A DNA stretch of 64,000 nucleotides from Vitellaria paradoxa (taxonomy: Eukaryota; Streptophyta; Magnoliopsida; Ericales; Sapotaceae), in the NCBI GenBank assembly GCA_019916065.1, contig CM034238.1, forward strand, positions 40,081,375 to 40,145,374, given 5' to 3'. Below the pieces are notes generated by a model. The model was not told the DNA's origin, ran no database searches, and was given only the letters and a program-made list of their open reading frames with translations. The translations under genes and the position numbers were made by a program. Positions 47,093 to 57,578 of the stretch are shown here, piece after piece (the first letter of the stretch is position 1; every line of letters starts with the position of its first letter).

Positions 47093-48521
47093 ATGACAAA
47101 AAATGATGCCCAACTATCCAAACAAGCTATTGAGCGCGTTGCCCGTAATCGAAGAAAAATGAGAAGGCTTCTAACAGCCGGTGCTCGCACGGTATCAGAG
47201 TACTGGCTCATGTATTTGACAAAACAACCTTGCCACACCTCTGCATTCTCCGGTTACGATTGGGTGCAAGAACTATTACACGGCCACCCAAAACGGATAT
47301 ACAATATGTTTCGAATGGAGAAGGCTGTTTTTCTAAAGCTATGTGAGGAACTTATGCTACGTTATGCGCTTGAAGTCTCCTTACATCCGGGTGGTGTAAC
47401 AGTAGAGGAGAGTGTTGCAATCTTCTTGCATACACTGGCCCACAATATGTCAAACAGACAACTACAAGAGCGCTATCAACATTCAGGTGAGACTATTTCC
47501 CACCATTTTCACATGGTTTTGGAAGCGATGATGCGCCTTGCATTTGATTATCTCCAACCCACCGATGAACAAACAAGCATCCATCCAAAAATCATTGGAA
47601 AGCGAAAATACCATCCGTTCAAGGTATAACTTAAATTACAAACTATTGAGAAGGTATAAAAATGTGTTTACTAATTAGTTTTGTTTTACAATCTTGGAAT
47701 TTTAGGATTGCATTGGCACCTTGGACGGAACGCATGTTACTTGTGTGCCTCCCCCTGATAAAGCCATTGCATATTACAGTAGAAAAGGTGGTTTCACCCA
47801 AAATATTCTTGCAGTGTGTGACTTCGATCACCGGTTCACATTTGTATCATGCGGGTGGGAAGGGAGCATGCACGATAATCGCGTGTTCAAAAGTGTTATA
47901 ACTAATCCCAATGAAAACTTCCCTTACCCCATTGGAGGTAAAATTGAACTTGAGCTTTTTGGAATTTGTTCATATCACATGGATGAACTTAGAAATTGTT
48001 ATTCCCTTGTTGTAGACAAATTTTATCTTGTTGATGCGGGGTACGAAAATCGGCGAGGATATCTTGCACCATACAAGGGTGAGCAGATGCACATGCAGCA
48101 GTTCGCACATGGCACTGGTCCATAAAATCCGAATGAACTATTCAATCAAGTTCACTCCTCATTGCGTAGTGTAATCGAGCGGACTTTTGGCATTTGGAAG
48201 CATCGTTGGGCAATCTTATGGGATATGCGGTCATATAACTACAAGGTACAAGTTGCCATAGTTGGCTGTTCAATGGCACTACATAACTTCATTATCAAAT
48301 ATGGAGGCGAGGAACAGTCGGAGTTTGATACATCACGAGGTCTAAATTGGGCCGAACCATTGGTATCCACACCTGCCGATGTGAGCAATGACAACGAACC
48401 TTGACTTGATTTAGGCGACGAAAATGAGGATGACTTTGGTGGAGGTGATCCTGAAATGGACGAACGTCGAGATACAATTCGTGATACTCTCGTACGAACT
48501 CAAGCTACAACTCGACGTTAA
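47093..48521 (+). pseudogene. PIF/Harbinger transposase (DDE_Tnp_4 type), two nonsense codons
   Basis: Exon 1 (47093-47623) has AERVARN-like basic residues (AIERVARNRRKMRR), then MEKAVFLKLCEEL and VEESVAIFLHTLAHNMSNRQ. A GT donor lies at 47624 and the acceptor TTTTAG ends at 47705. Exon 2 opens DCIGTLDGTHVTCVPP, with the first catalytic Asp in DGTH, then FTQNILAVCDFDHRFTFVSC, FYLVDAGYENRRGYLAPYKG (second Asp) and SSLRSVIERTFGIWKHRWAI (Glu in IERTFG). The full DDE triad is visible. A TAA at 48123-48125 and a TGA at 48402-48404 interrupt the frame, which ends at TAA 48519-48521. The repaired length would be about 448 residues, near the family norm. The element cannot now make a full transposase, but few changes separate it from an active gene, so it is recent compared with the gypsy element. 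Confidence 0.88.
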
Positions 48522-48998
48522 ATCTTGTTGAAAGCTCATTTTCAGATTTCAGTCCTCGTTTTTTTGAGATATTTTAAGCTTCCAATTATGTAATACAAAA
48601 TTTTAAGGTTGCTAACTCAGATTGGTGTCCTTTGGGGAAAACTATAATTGTAAAATTTGTCTACTTATTTTGTCTAATTGATGTAAGTTCTAATTTCTTA
48701 TATTACTTATGAAATCCAAATATGTATCAATGGGCAAAATTCTATATAGTTGGATTAGGTTGCAGTTTTTAGCACCAACTATATTAAGGCACTGTGTTCC
48801 CACTGCTGGGGCTCTACATGCTACCCGCTGTACAGGTGTTGGTTTGCTGATGCAGGTTGAATTTTGTGTGTGGTTTGTTATATTGTTTCGCCTTGCAGTT
48901 GTTGCTCTATTGTTGGATTTTGTAAAGATGTTAAAGTGATGATCGTATGGCTATATTTCAACAGTTTTTATTTTGAAACTAACATTGGAATGATCACA
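48522..48998 (+). other. Junction between the transposase and the HemN fragment; retained intron
   Basis: No TIR-like CCAAACG end was found after the transposase, so the element's right end is not here. The final part, ending AATGATCACAG at 48999, looks like the 3' end of a host intron before the HemN exon. Confidence 0.5.
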
Positions 48999-48999
48999 G

Positions 49000-49627
49000 A
49001 TACACGCCAGGGGAATTCCCTCTGCCTTCTGACACCCAATCAGCAGAATTCTATAGAATGGCTTCAAGAATGCTTTCAAATGTGGGTTACAACCATTATG
49101 AAATCAGCAGCTACAGCAAGAGTGGTTTTGAGTGCAAACACAATCTTACCTACTAGAAGAACAAATCGTTCTATGGTTTCGACCTCAGCTATGCCAGTTA
49201 TGTGGGTGGAGTAAGGTTTTCGAGGCCAAAGAAGGTGAAAGAATACGCGGTTTATGTGCAGAATTTGGAGAATGGGACAGTGGCGAGCCAAGGGGATGGT
49301 TGTGCCAACGCCAAGGACATGGCCATGGACTCTGTGATGCTCTCCCTGAGAACTGCCAGGGGATTGGATTTGAAGTCATTTAAAGAGGCATTTGGAAGCT
49401 CTCTTGTTCACTCTCTTTGCAGGGCTTATAGACCTTTTGTGGAAAGTGGGCATGTGGTTTGCTTGGATGAGGACCGGAGGAGCATTACATTAGATCAATT
49501 TTGCTCCTTGCTGTCTGATGAGCACAAGACAGAAGAGATTGTGGGGTTTATTAGGCTCAGTGATCCAGATGGTTTCCTTCTATCTAACGAGCTAATATCC
49601 CTTGCATTCAGGGCCATAGCTCCATAA
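49000..49627 (+). pseudogene. HemN-like radical-SAM protein (coproporphyrinogen III oxidase-like), 3' fragment
   Basis: After an intron-type AG at 48998-48999, codons from 49001 read YTPGEFPLPSDTQSAEFYRM, ASRMLSNVGYNHYEISSYSK, SGFECKHNLTY, then a TAG (49154-49156) where this family has Trp, then KNKSFYGF, SYVGGVRFSRPKKVKEY and a C-terminal domain to a TAA at 49625-49627 (208 codons). HemN/HemW-type proteins are radical-SAM enzymes or haem chaperones; this is their second half. The N-terminal half with the 4Fe-4S cysteines is absent upstream, where the Harbinger genes lie. The C-terminal ~157 codons are open and well preserved. It is a recent 5'-truncated pseudogene, or a captured gene fragment. 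Confidence 0.85.
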
Positions 49628-49859
49628 ACTGCAAATCTGTAATACTTCTTGAAACTCCAAGGTCTGTCCAAGTGGTTAAAAGTTTATGAGCCTTCAAATG
49701 TATAGTGTGGTTCAGTGATACCCAAAACTAAACCCTGCAGTGTTTAGCTTTCCATGACCTTTGAGGGGAAGGAGGATGAAAGATATCAGATATTAAGATA
49801 ACCAAGATGATAATCAATGGTTCTTTTTTTTTGGGTCCTAGGTTGGGCAGTATTATCAC

Positions 49860-50049
49860 TGAGAGGCTGTTTGGAGCTCAAAAAGTTAAAATGAAATGTA
49901 ATATGAGTTTTTTTTGTTGTTCGAATTATAATTAATAAACCACAAAAAATAGAAATGAACAGCGAAGATCTATTCTTACAAATTCTGGCGTATTTTTTTG
50001 ACTTGGTAGAGTTTTTTGGGGAACTTTTTGAGCTCCAAATGCACTCTGA
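49860..50049. mobile_element. MITE with near-perfect 25-bp TIRs
   Basis: Element 49863-50046. The left end reads GAGGCTGTTTGGAGCTCAAA and continues AAGTT. The right end on the minus strand reads GAGTGCATTTGGAGCTCAAA and continues AAGTT, so the inner 18 bases match exactly. TGA flanks both sides (49860-49862, 50047-50049). It lies 235 bases past the HemN stop codon, in or near its 3' UTR. Confidence 0.8.
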
Positions 50050-51267
50050 ATGTGATCTTGGAAGGAATCAGCCTTACTGAAAGCTATATCCATTCTAAAC
50101 CGATCCCGACTAAGTTTACACGCATATGCTATTAATAATATGATAAAAAATAGAATACATTTATTTTTTTTAACTCAAACTTCCGAACAACTGAAAAGGA
50201 AATTATTATTACCAAAGGCCCAAATCACAACTTTTAAAAGTAAGAAAAAAAAATAAATGGGTTGTAAATCACAAAATGCTTAGTTTTTTACAGTGTCATA
50301 TTTCATTCCACAACAAGAAAGGCATGAAACTCTTAATTTTACAGTCTTCCATCTTTCTTTTTACAACAACAAAAGGCATTAATTTTGAAAAGGAGAACGA
50401 TGTCTTGCCATGCAAATCTTCTGATCTGAAAGCTTCCATTGACCATTGGCAGTTCCACAGGGTAATCCTGTTGGAAATCAAAATCAAATTGGCACCACAT
50501 ACATGAAAACCTTCACAACCACAGATTCTGTCACCAATCCCCAATTCTTTCTCCTGGCCAGAAATTCCTAGAGCTTGACCTGGAAAAGAGTATAGCCATC
50601 ACTTACCAAGATTCATTTGTCCACTTGAACTCATACATACAAGTGCATTGCAAATGCTAAATCAACTCAGTACCCAAATAATTCAAGTGGTTTATTTTTC
50701 TTTTTAATTAGTAGTTAGCAAAAATAATTACAGTATATTAAAGGCCACATGCAAAGTTCTAGATGTCACTCGAGAAACAGTTTATTGCACTAATACTAAA
50801 TTACTATATATAGAGGGATATTTTGAAGCTATATCAGAAATTGTCACAATTATTCAACTTCCCACTATTTTTTTCCCATAACTGTTTCGTTTTATATAGG
50901 CAGCTGTCAATCTCTCTCTCTCTCTCTTTCTCTATATGTATATATATTTTAATTCTAACCCAAAGAAAGCAATCCATTTGGAAAGGATAGGGAAAAGAGG
51001 AAGAAAAATTCTTCATACATTATAAGAAGAATAGGAAAATTCCACACATAGCCCCTAGTTATCCATTTCAAAGCTGACAAGAAAAATTAACCAAAAAAAA
51101 AAAATCCAAATACAACCAACCTTCCCCTTGTAATGGTTAATAAAACCATCGTACCAAGATATAATGACCAGAGAAGGAAAGTCACAACTTTAAAAAAACC
51201 TCAGTTCAGTTAATAAGCTCACTGCAGATTTCTTGAAATTCAGAAGCCTCTTTTTAAGTAATTCTTC
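50050..51267. other. Region downstream of HemN; a coding-like stretch of unknown origin
   Basis: On the minus strand about 50385-50468 reads DYPVELPMVNGSFQIRRFAW then QDIVLLF, preceded by a TTCCAG acceptor-like site near 50580 and an open stretch QALGISGQEKELGIGDRICG. This looks exonic but was not recognised. A (CT)n run lies at 50910-50929. Confidence 0.35.
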
Positions 51268-52620
51268 TAAACTTTGGGGGGGTTAATGTTTACCGAGTAA
51301 GAGGGCTTTGTTTTTCTTCCAAGTCGTGAAATGCGCTTCAGCTCCCGGGTTTCTTTTCTCATCTCTTTGCACATACCAGTGTTTAAAAAAAAATTCAATT
51401 CCCTGCTAAAGTTTGGGAAATTAATGCAGCGAGTGACAGCTTAGAATGGCACCTCTGGTACAAATAAACAATTGCATAGAAGATGGGGAGCAGCATCAAG
51501 GTCAATATTGAAATGGCCAAATAGAAAATGCTCGTATGCTTCTGCAGAGATTAAACAATTCAACAGCAGGCATCAACAGAGATAAACAAAGAATCAGGCA
51601 GATCCAACATAATTTACGCAGTGCAAAGACTATGAAACAGAACTAAAAAATTATCTGCATGCACTTTCCTCCATTTGACAGCAAGTAATAAACCTTTTGA
51701 CTGATTGATTGTATTCATTTGATCAAAATGTTATCTAGACTTTTCCCGCTGCTCAAAGGGATAAGATAGCTGAAGTGTCCATATTTTCAAGAAGGGGTGA
51801 AATTAAGCTTTGGAACTATTACTATTGGGCTCAAGCTCCGCTCAACAAAGAACAATTAAGGCTCGAGATTGGCCTACAAGTAACTTGACTAAGTAAAACG
51901 ACATCATTTGGTCTTAAATATAATAAAGCAAAACAAATAACTCGACTAAACCAAAACAACATCATTTTGAATAAAAAATATTATAAAAAAATATGTATTA
52001 TTTTGTCGAGCCAGCTTTTGAGCGAGCACTTTTAAGCTTGAGCACGATTTTAAGTAAGACGCAACTTGAGCTCGAATTTGGCTCGTTAAGGCCAAGAATC
52101 AAACTTGAGCTAGGCTTTTTTTCAAGCGGAGCTTGAGTAGCTCATGAGTGGTTCGATTCATGACCACCCCAACTACCAAGGCACATTGCAACACCTTGTT
52201 GACTGTTGAGTAATAATATCTAACTAGGAAGATAAATGGGAACTATTAACAAGTGAAACTTGATTTTTAATTTCAAGCTATACCAATAACATTGACAAGT
52301 CAAGACTTACCCTGGCGCCTTTAGAAAAGGGTTTTCGTCCTTTAGAGCAGGTGTGAGCATCACAGAATTGCCGCAAGAAAATTTCTACAACTACAATCAT
52401 AAAAAACTTAAAGTGACCTGCAGAAGAAAAGGCATAACATATCTTCTTGGAACATAAAAGAATACCATGTAAACGGTTTGCTGAGGGACTCTGATGAGCA
52501 GGAAAGCAACTGTCAGCAAGAGTCTGCATAGAAGGCACCAGATAAGAACACAGAATAAACATTATGATAAGCAATGCAAGATATAGGAGTCGTAAACAAC
52601 CTCACATAATTGGCAATTCT
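51268..52620 (-). pseudogene. 3' exons of an unrecognised membrane protein gene
   Basis: The minus strand carries exon-like pieces. One at 51453-51541 follows CTGCAG and reads KHTSIFYLAISILTLMLLPI then FYAIVYLYQR, a strong transmembrane helix. Another, about 51268-51372, reads EMRKETRELKRISRLGRKTK then PSYSVNINPPKV and a TAG, a basic cytosolic-type tail. At 52300-52620 there are pieces bounded by CTATGCAG and CAGGTAAGT with LLLTVAFLLIRVPQQTVYM in one frame. The product is unknown. Stops in some frames suggest decay, but splicing could remove them, so a live gene is possible. A MITE-like insertion separates two of the exon groups. Confidence 0.4.
51825..52180. mobile_element. Small element of the GAGCTCGAGCTTGAGC type
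   Basis: The left edge GGGCTCAAGCTCCGCTCAAC and the right edge, on the minus strand, GCTACTCAAGCTCCGCTTGA are inverted. The inner arms have TTGTCGAGCCAGC, AAGCTTGAGCACG and AACTTGAGCTCG words. Such arms are typical of a widespread plant hAT-like MITE. The outer boundary GGGGTGGTCATGAATCG (minus strand, about 52155-52172) has no clear partner. Confidence 0.5.
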
Positions 52621-53569
52621 TTGCAGCTGCTGCAAGATTGCATTTGGTTTTAGAAATCATTTTAATCGAATCCATCACAAGGTCATAATGCAATGCCCCA
52701 TATAAATCTGCTAAGCACTTGCTATGACTTTGGAAAGTTCATTACTTGTCAGAAAAAAAAAAAGAATACAAGGGAATTACCATATTATATTACCATATGT
52801 CAAATCAAATTAATGTAGAAGCTCATATAGGAACTCCAAAAACCACATGCAATTAATTGATTACTAAAAGGATATAACGCATGTCGAGTTTCCCCTTAAA
52901 GATACACAATTCAAGCTATCATTACTTTAAGCAGAGGAAAGGAAACTTCGCAACCTTCGTCTCGAAGGGTGGTTTAGAAATCTATTCCATCTCACTAAAA
53001 TGATGACGAGAATAATAATTAATGGAAACATAGCCCTTGTGAGTAAGCATATTGATTGCATCTTTTTTACGCAACTCTTTCTTGTAAAAAAAAGGAAAAA
53101 AAAAGTTGAGTGATTAAGAAAGAAAAACTTATCTCCTGTACTAATTATAAGGCTTTTCTGATTCTATTTTAAAATAATATATAATCGAGGAATTTTCAGA
53201 TCAATTGGTGTTAGGTCAAATTTAGTTTAGGCTGGCTGATTCAACAAATATAAGAGATTTATTACCTAATAAATACAAGAAATTTGAATGAAGATTAACA
53301 ATAAATAAAGCCTTAGTTATATATGTCAAACAACGAAACAAACAATGTCAGTTCCAATGTCAGTTCCAAATCCGAATTGTTGTGTGGATACCAGCATTTT
53401 GCTTCGATATAACTATACCTTTATATATAGATAATCTTTACGACTTTTCCGGAACTTCCTGCAATCACATAAACATAAACTCCCCATGAAGTCAGCAAAC
53501 AATATATATATATATATATATAAAATAATAATAATAAGCAAGAGAAACAATAATCAAAGCCCCAGTTAC
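52621..53569. other. Intron-like or intergenic DNA
   Basis: No exon was recognised. It contains an (AT)n run at 53502-53521. If the flanking minus-strand pieces are one gene, this is an intron. Confidence 0.35.
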
Positions 53570-53895
53570 CAATTTAATTTCCACAATGTCCCTTATCCTA
53601 ATGTCTGAAACCGGCATTTCCTTCTCGAAAGCCTCAATTGCTATTTTCTTCAAAATCTACTCACAGGCCAAAAAAAATTATACAACAGGATTAGCTATTT
53701 TTCCCCAGCATTCAAGCACTTCTGGGAATATAAGGGTGGTCTTGGAGAGGCAGGGGCTGCCAAAGGTAGAGCAAGGAAAGGTGTGCCCCTGATCAAAGTT
53801 TGCTGAGAGAAACAAGCCCATGTGATTCACCTTCCCTCCAAAACCTATACCATTCGAAATGCTCTCTGAACTAAAATTAATAGCACACTGCCAAT
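53570..53895 (-). pseudogene. TLDc-domain protein, C-terminal exon, plus an adjoining coding-like piece
   Basis: From about 53893 the minus strand reads NWQCAINFSSESISNGIGFG, GKVNHMGLFLSANFDQGHTF and PCSTFGSPCLSKTTLIFPEV then LECWGK. This is the end of a TLDc domain (the G-F-G..HFGLFL..F..G.T..C.TFG.PCLS....F....E.WG pattern). The frame stops soon after. From about 53655 a second piece reads LKKIAIEAFEKEMPVSDIRI then RDIVEIKL, not recognised. TLDc proteins are linked to oxidative-stress resistance and V-ATPase regulation. Upstream TLDc exons were not found nearer than the transposon ORF at 54783, so this may be a fragment. Confidence 0.6.
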
Positions 53896-54782
53896 TATAA
53901 AAAATATTTCTAAGAATTATGTCAGCCCATGGCTCAAGATGCTGCAGTGACAGAATAAATTGGCTCATTCTTAGTATGAACATTCATTTCATTAACAAAA
54001 AAAACAACAAATGCAGTGGAGCAATCCTCATATTATCAAGAATCAATATATCGTTTCTTTTCCATGAAATAGTAAAAAAAAAATTATGTTTCCTAAGCCT
54101 CTGAAAAGAAACACCCCTAGTTTCAAGATGACCTCCTTAGGGATTCCAGGGATTCCACAATCTTGCATAAGGAATTTTGTGTACTTTTTAGGATGTAACA
54201 AATGTATAGGTCTCTTTCTAGCAGATTAAAAGTAGACTACAGTAAATTCAAAATAGAACAAAATTGACACCTTTGTACAACTTTAGCACGTAGGAAAAAT
54301 ACTGAAAAGAAAAGAAAACTTTGCAGATACTAGGCATTAAAAAATCTTACCAAGTATTTTAATGTCTTGAGAGAGAAGATAATTGAAGATAATTAGCCTT
54401 CTCCACGTAATCCCATTGGTACAAGTCTGATCATTTTGTGCAATGCTATTCCACGATCTAAATTCTATAGCATAACTTAAATTCTATAGCATGGAAATAA
54501 AAAATAAATTTTCGTAAGTACAGTGCACCATTTAAGAGACCAAAAATAGATTAACCAATAACATATAACATAATCCGAGATTGATCATATGTATACGAAA
54601 GTACAGCATGGGTTTCAAGTAGACAAAGTTCCATTACATTAGGAAATCAAAATCATTAAAGGTTACATATATCACAATTCAAAAGTTGCAACCTTAAGCA
54701 ATACATAGCTGGGAAAATAAAGCAAAAGAAACGATAGAAACAATGGCAAAAAGATCTAAATTTAGAAGACCAAAGGAGCCAA
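53896..54782. other. Intron-like or intergenic DNA
   Basis: A donor-like CTTGGTAAGA (minus strand, near 54350) follows an open stretch with CTNGITWRRLIIFNYLLSQD, possibly an exon. Nothing else was recognised. Confidence 0.3.
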
Positions 54783-55775
54783 TCAATCATCCTCTGAAGA
54801 TGGCGACGGTGGCATATCAGGCTGTGGTGGGGGAAACTGCTGTTGGAGATAAGCAAGCATCATGTTGTTTTGCTCTATTATTGTCCATTGGTTGGCCTCT
54901 ATGTCATCCATACGCCTTAAAATCTGATCTTGCTTATCTTGATCTTCTACAGCTTTCTTTTTCTTCAACAATGCCGAGCTTCGTACAAAAGATCGCTCAC
55001 AAATAGGACCAATGGGCCTAACCATTTGCATGTCACCTTTAATCTGCACTCCTCTTTGCTCAAACAAAGCAGTCAAGAAACTTCCAAAAGGTAGGCTGGC
55101 GGTGCCATTAGTTTGTGACATTGCATTTGATATCTCCTCCCAAACAAGTAGCGGTAGGTCAATGGTCATGCCGTTTTCAATGGCATATAACAATGCAGCC
55201 CTTTCATAACTAACCAAGTTCTTATGTGCAAGCGGTTTTAACTTGGCTATTGACAGAAGGAACAACGTGTTAAATTTTGGAGACAACTTGGCAAAATCAA
55301 ACTGGCTCCTACTACCCTACCTAGCATCTGATTTTCCGGTCAAAATTTTAGCTAACTCATCTTTTCCTAGGGAGTTCTCAATGCTCATTGGGTATTCTGG
55401 TTGCTCTACATCGAGGTTAGGAATGTCAAAAAGTGAAGCCACTGTTCCAGGGGTCAATGTAATTGGCTTCTTCCTCACCACGGATTTGATAATTTTTGTT
55501 TCATCTTTATGGTGCTCTATTACGTTAGAAAAGAATTCTTGAACCAGTGGGACAGCTGCATTCCTAGTAAAAGTGACAAAAACAACCCATCCTCTATCTA
55601 TCATGTTCTGTTTGAGATTAAAATCGTGAGTTGAAAAATCATCTAACTCAATTGCTCTCTCTGCCAATACGTTTCTACGACTCCAAGTGGTGTTATACGA
55701 TTCTTGATGGTTTTCACCCTCAAACCTATTTCTATCATAATTAATAACACCCTTGCCCTTCGTCCTCAGTGCCAT
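54783..55775 (-). pseudogene. Putative plant transposon protein, single in-frame stop
   Basis: From the ATG at 55775 (MALRTKGKGVINYDRNRFEG) the minus strand is open to a TAG at 55317-55319, then continues in the same frame to 54783. It encodes RGWVVFVTFTRNAAVPLVQE, KPITLTPGTVASLFDIPNL, SYERAALLYAIENGMTIDLP and SLPFGSFLTALFEQRGVQIK, matching the domain widely annotated as putative plant transposon protein (an R-G-W...EF..N start and an LLYAI...LPF.S..TALF..RGV end). Its biochemical role is unknown. A Lys-rich stretch, then a Gln/Pro-rich tail, end it. The whole would be about 330 residues. A donor-like GTAAGTG just upstream (near 55805) suggests an intron in the 5' leader. It lies 480 bases from the right TIR. 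Confidence 0.75.
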
Positions 55776-56084
55776 TTGAAACGAAAATAAGAGGCTAGAC
55801 ACTTACGTTTTGTCAAGAATTGCTTCTCGTATGCCCACCGCCTTCGACCCGTCCAACCCTAGGGTGGCCTCTTTCACGAATGAAGATTGGTCTACAGAAT
55901 GAAGGAGAATCGGAATGGGTGTGAGATTTATGGGTTTATTAGAGGTGAGGATTTTGAAAAGGAAGAGGAAAAGGCCGAGAGAACTCCATCGGTCATAGAG
56001 GCAGGGCTGAAACAGGTTTCTGTGCTTCATACGACTGTACATCTGATTTCCCGCCGTTTGTTGCATTGGAGGTTATAATGGTCA
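55776..56084. other. Leader region of the right-hand transposon ORF
   Basis: It holds the probable upstream non-coding exon (minus strand, with GGACGGGTCGAAGGCGGTGG). There is a splice-donor-like CGTAAGTG next to the ORF. No protein is assigned. Confidence 0.35.
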
Positions 56085-56257
56085 TTTTACAAGCATGCCA
56101 AAAGAAAAGTTACAAAAAAATTCACCAAACACTCAAAAGTTGCTAATATTTACTGAAAATTGCACTTTTGTTCACCAAACGCAAAAAAATTTACAACTAA
56201 CAAATTTTAGTAAAAAAGTGCCAAAACTTAATAAAATTTGGACTTCCAAACGCTCCC
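56085..56257 (-). repeat. Right TIR and subterminal region
   Basis: The minus strand starts GGGAGCGTTTGGAAGTCCAA at 56257, followed by ATTTTATTAAGTTTTGGCAC, then TTGCGTTTGGTGAACAAAAG, and ends near GAGTGTTTGGTGAATT. The repeated G[CT]GTTTGGT[GA]AA motif is also present near the left TIR (GGCGTTTGGTAAAACACC). Confidence 0.65.
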
Positions 56258-56260
56258 TAA

Positions 56261-57578
56261 GATATTTTCAAAGTTTTTATTTTATTTGAATGTGCTAGAT
56301 GTTTAGTTAGCTTTAAAGGTAGTAGAGTCCTTGCTATTAGATTCAATCCATCAGCAACTATTTGTAATTTTATTTAGTGCAGAGGTCATGCTCGAATGAA
56401 GAATTCGAATTTTGTGTTAATGGTTAGAAGTGGGAACACTTCTACACTCACTCGAGTGCAGAACTATCTTGGTAGTGGAAATATCATGAGGGAAGAATCA
56501 TTACGCCATGCTTATATTCTTGTGAGCCTCTTGACAGTGAATTATGTAATGAAGTTTACTATGAAGTTGAAAGTACTGGAACAATTGTTACTCTAAGTTC
56601 AAGTGTGACTTTGTTATACTTCTATTGCTTGTGGCTACCTTCTAAGAGGTTTATTGAATCAACTTCTATTTTTCATGTGTTGAAATACTCCAGTTTATTT
56701 GTGATTTTTATCCTACTTTGATGCTCATGTTTATTGTTTTCCATGAACTTGTATATTCATTTGTCTTTTAGTTTGTAGGTATTTGAAACAATCTACGCGG
56801 TTTGAAATAGATAAGAAGTTAAAATTTTTCACGATAAAATTCCCCAATAGTTGTCCGATATTAATTGTAAGTGTTGAGCATAATATTAAAAACACTGAAG
56901 CAACTAGCTTAGATAATTGTTTATCAGCAAACTCTGCTGCACTTTCTCCAGGATTTGATCCTTTTATTGTACACTCATGCTTTTTCTTCAAACTCTTTAA
57001 ATGATTTGCTAAACATTCGACTAACGAGTAAGAGATATCCAAATATCGTACATGTATATGTACCGTACATGTGCGTCATCATCTGCAATGGTTTAATGAT
57101 GTACGCGTATGTATGTTTATGTGTATGCGTGTATTTATGGTTTAACAATGCGTTCACAAGGTTATGTTTTCATTAGTTCTTTTTGTTTCACACACTAATG
57201 ATCACCATATGTTACATATTTCTTTTCAATTTTCATCATTTTGTGAGTTAATCTAGTCAAACAACTGAACAAAAACTTCCACTCCCATTAAGGAAATAGA
57301 CTAGATAACATTGGGTGTATATTTATGTACTTTTAATGTATCAAATACGTGAAAGTGGTTTGAAAGATATATCACTTAAAAAAAAGATATATCACTGGAA
57401 AACCATCCTGAACTCTATAATACAAATATTTCAGAAATAAAATCCATACTCTAACCATGAAATATATAAACAATTAGCCCTATGAAATGAAGCTAAGAGT
57501 GAATAATACTGGAAGCCAAAAGTTTCACAAGTTGTACATTAGAACAAAAGGCCTAGCTATAGAATGAATATGAGCTAC
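56261..57578. other. Region with one unassigned minus-strand frame
   Basis: The minus strand at 56731-57042 has a 103-codon frame (SLVECLANHLKSLKKKHECT, then NPGESAAEFADKQLSKLVAS and VFLILCSTLTINIGQLLGNF) with more protein-like wording than most frames here. It is not recognised and may be an exon. Nothing else was found. Confidence 0.35.

Larger units (their letters stand above)
43702..56260. mobile_element. Possible 12.5-kb composite PIF/Harbinger element (or two half elements)
   Basis: The left TIR at 43705 reads GGTGCCGTTTGGCAGCAAAA. The right TIR ending at 56257 reads GGGAGCGTTTGGAAGTCCAA on the minus strand. Each is followed inward by AAATTTTA words and a second GCGTTTGGTRAA motif (43759 region; 56175 region, inverted). 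TAA lies directly outside both (43702-43704, 56258-56260), as PIF/Harbinger target duplications do. Inside are ORF1 and transposase at the left, host-gene fragments in the middle and another transposon-type ORF at the right. Known Harbinger elements are mostly 3-6 kb, so the pairing may be accidental: the TIRs may belong to two truncated elements. TAA matches are easy to get by chance in AT-rich DNA. Confidence 0.45.

Noticed and set aside
48522..48998. Right TIR of the Harbinger element directly after the transposase
   Set aside because: No CCAAACG or similar inverted end was found in this stretch when read on both strands.
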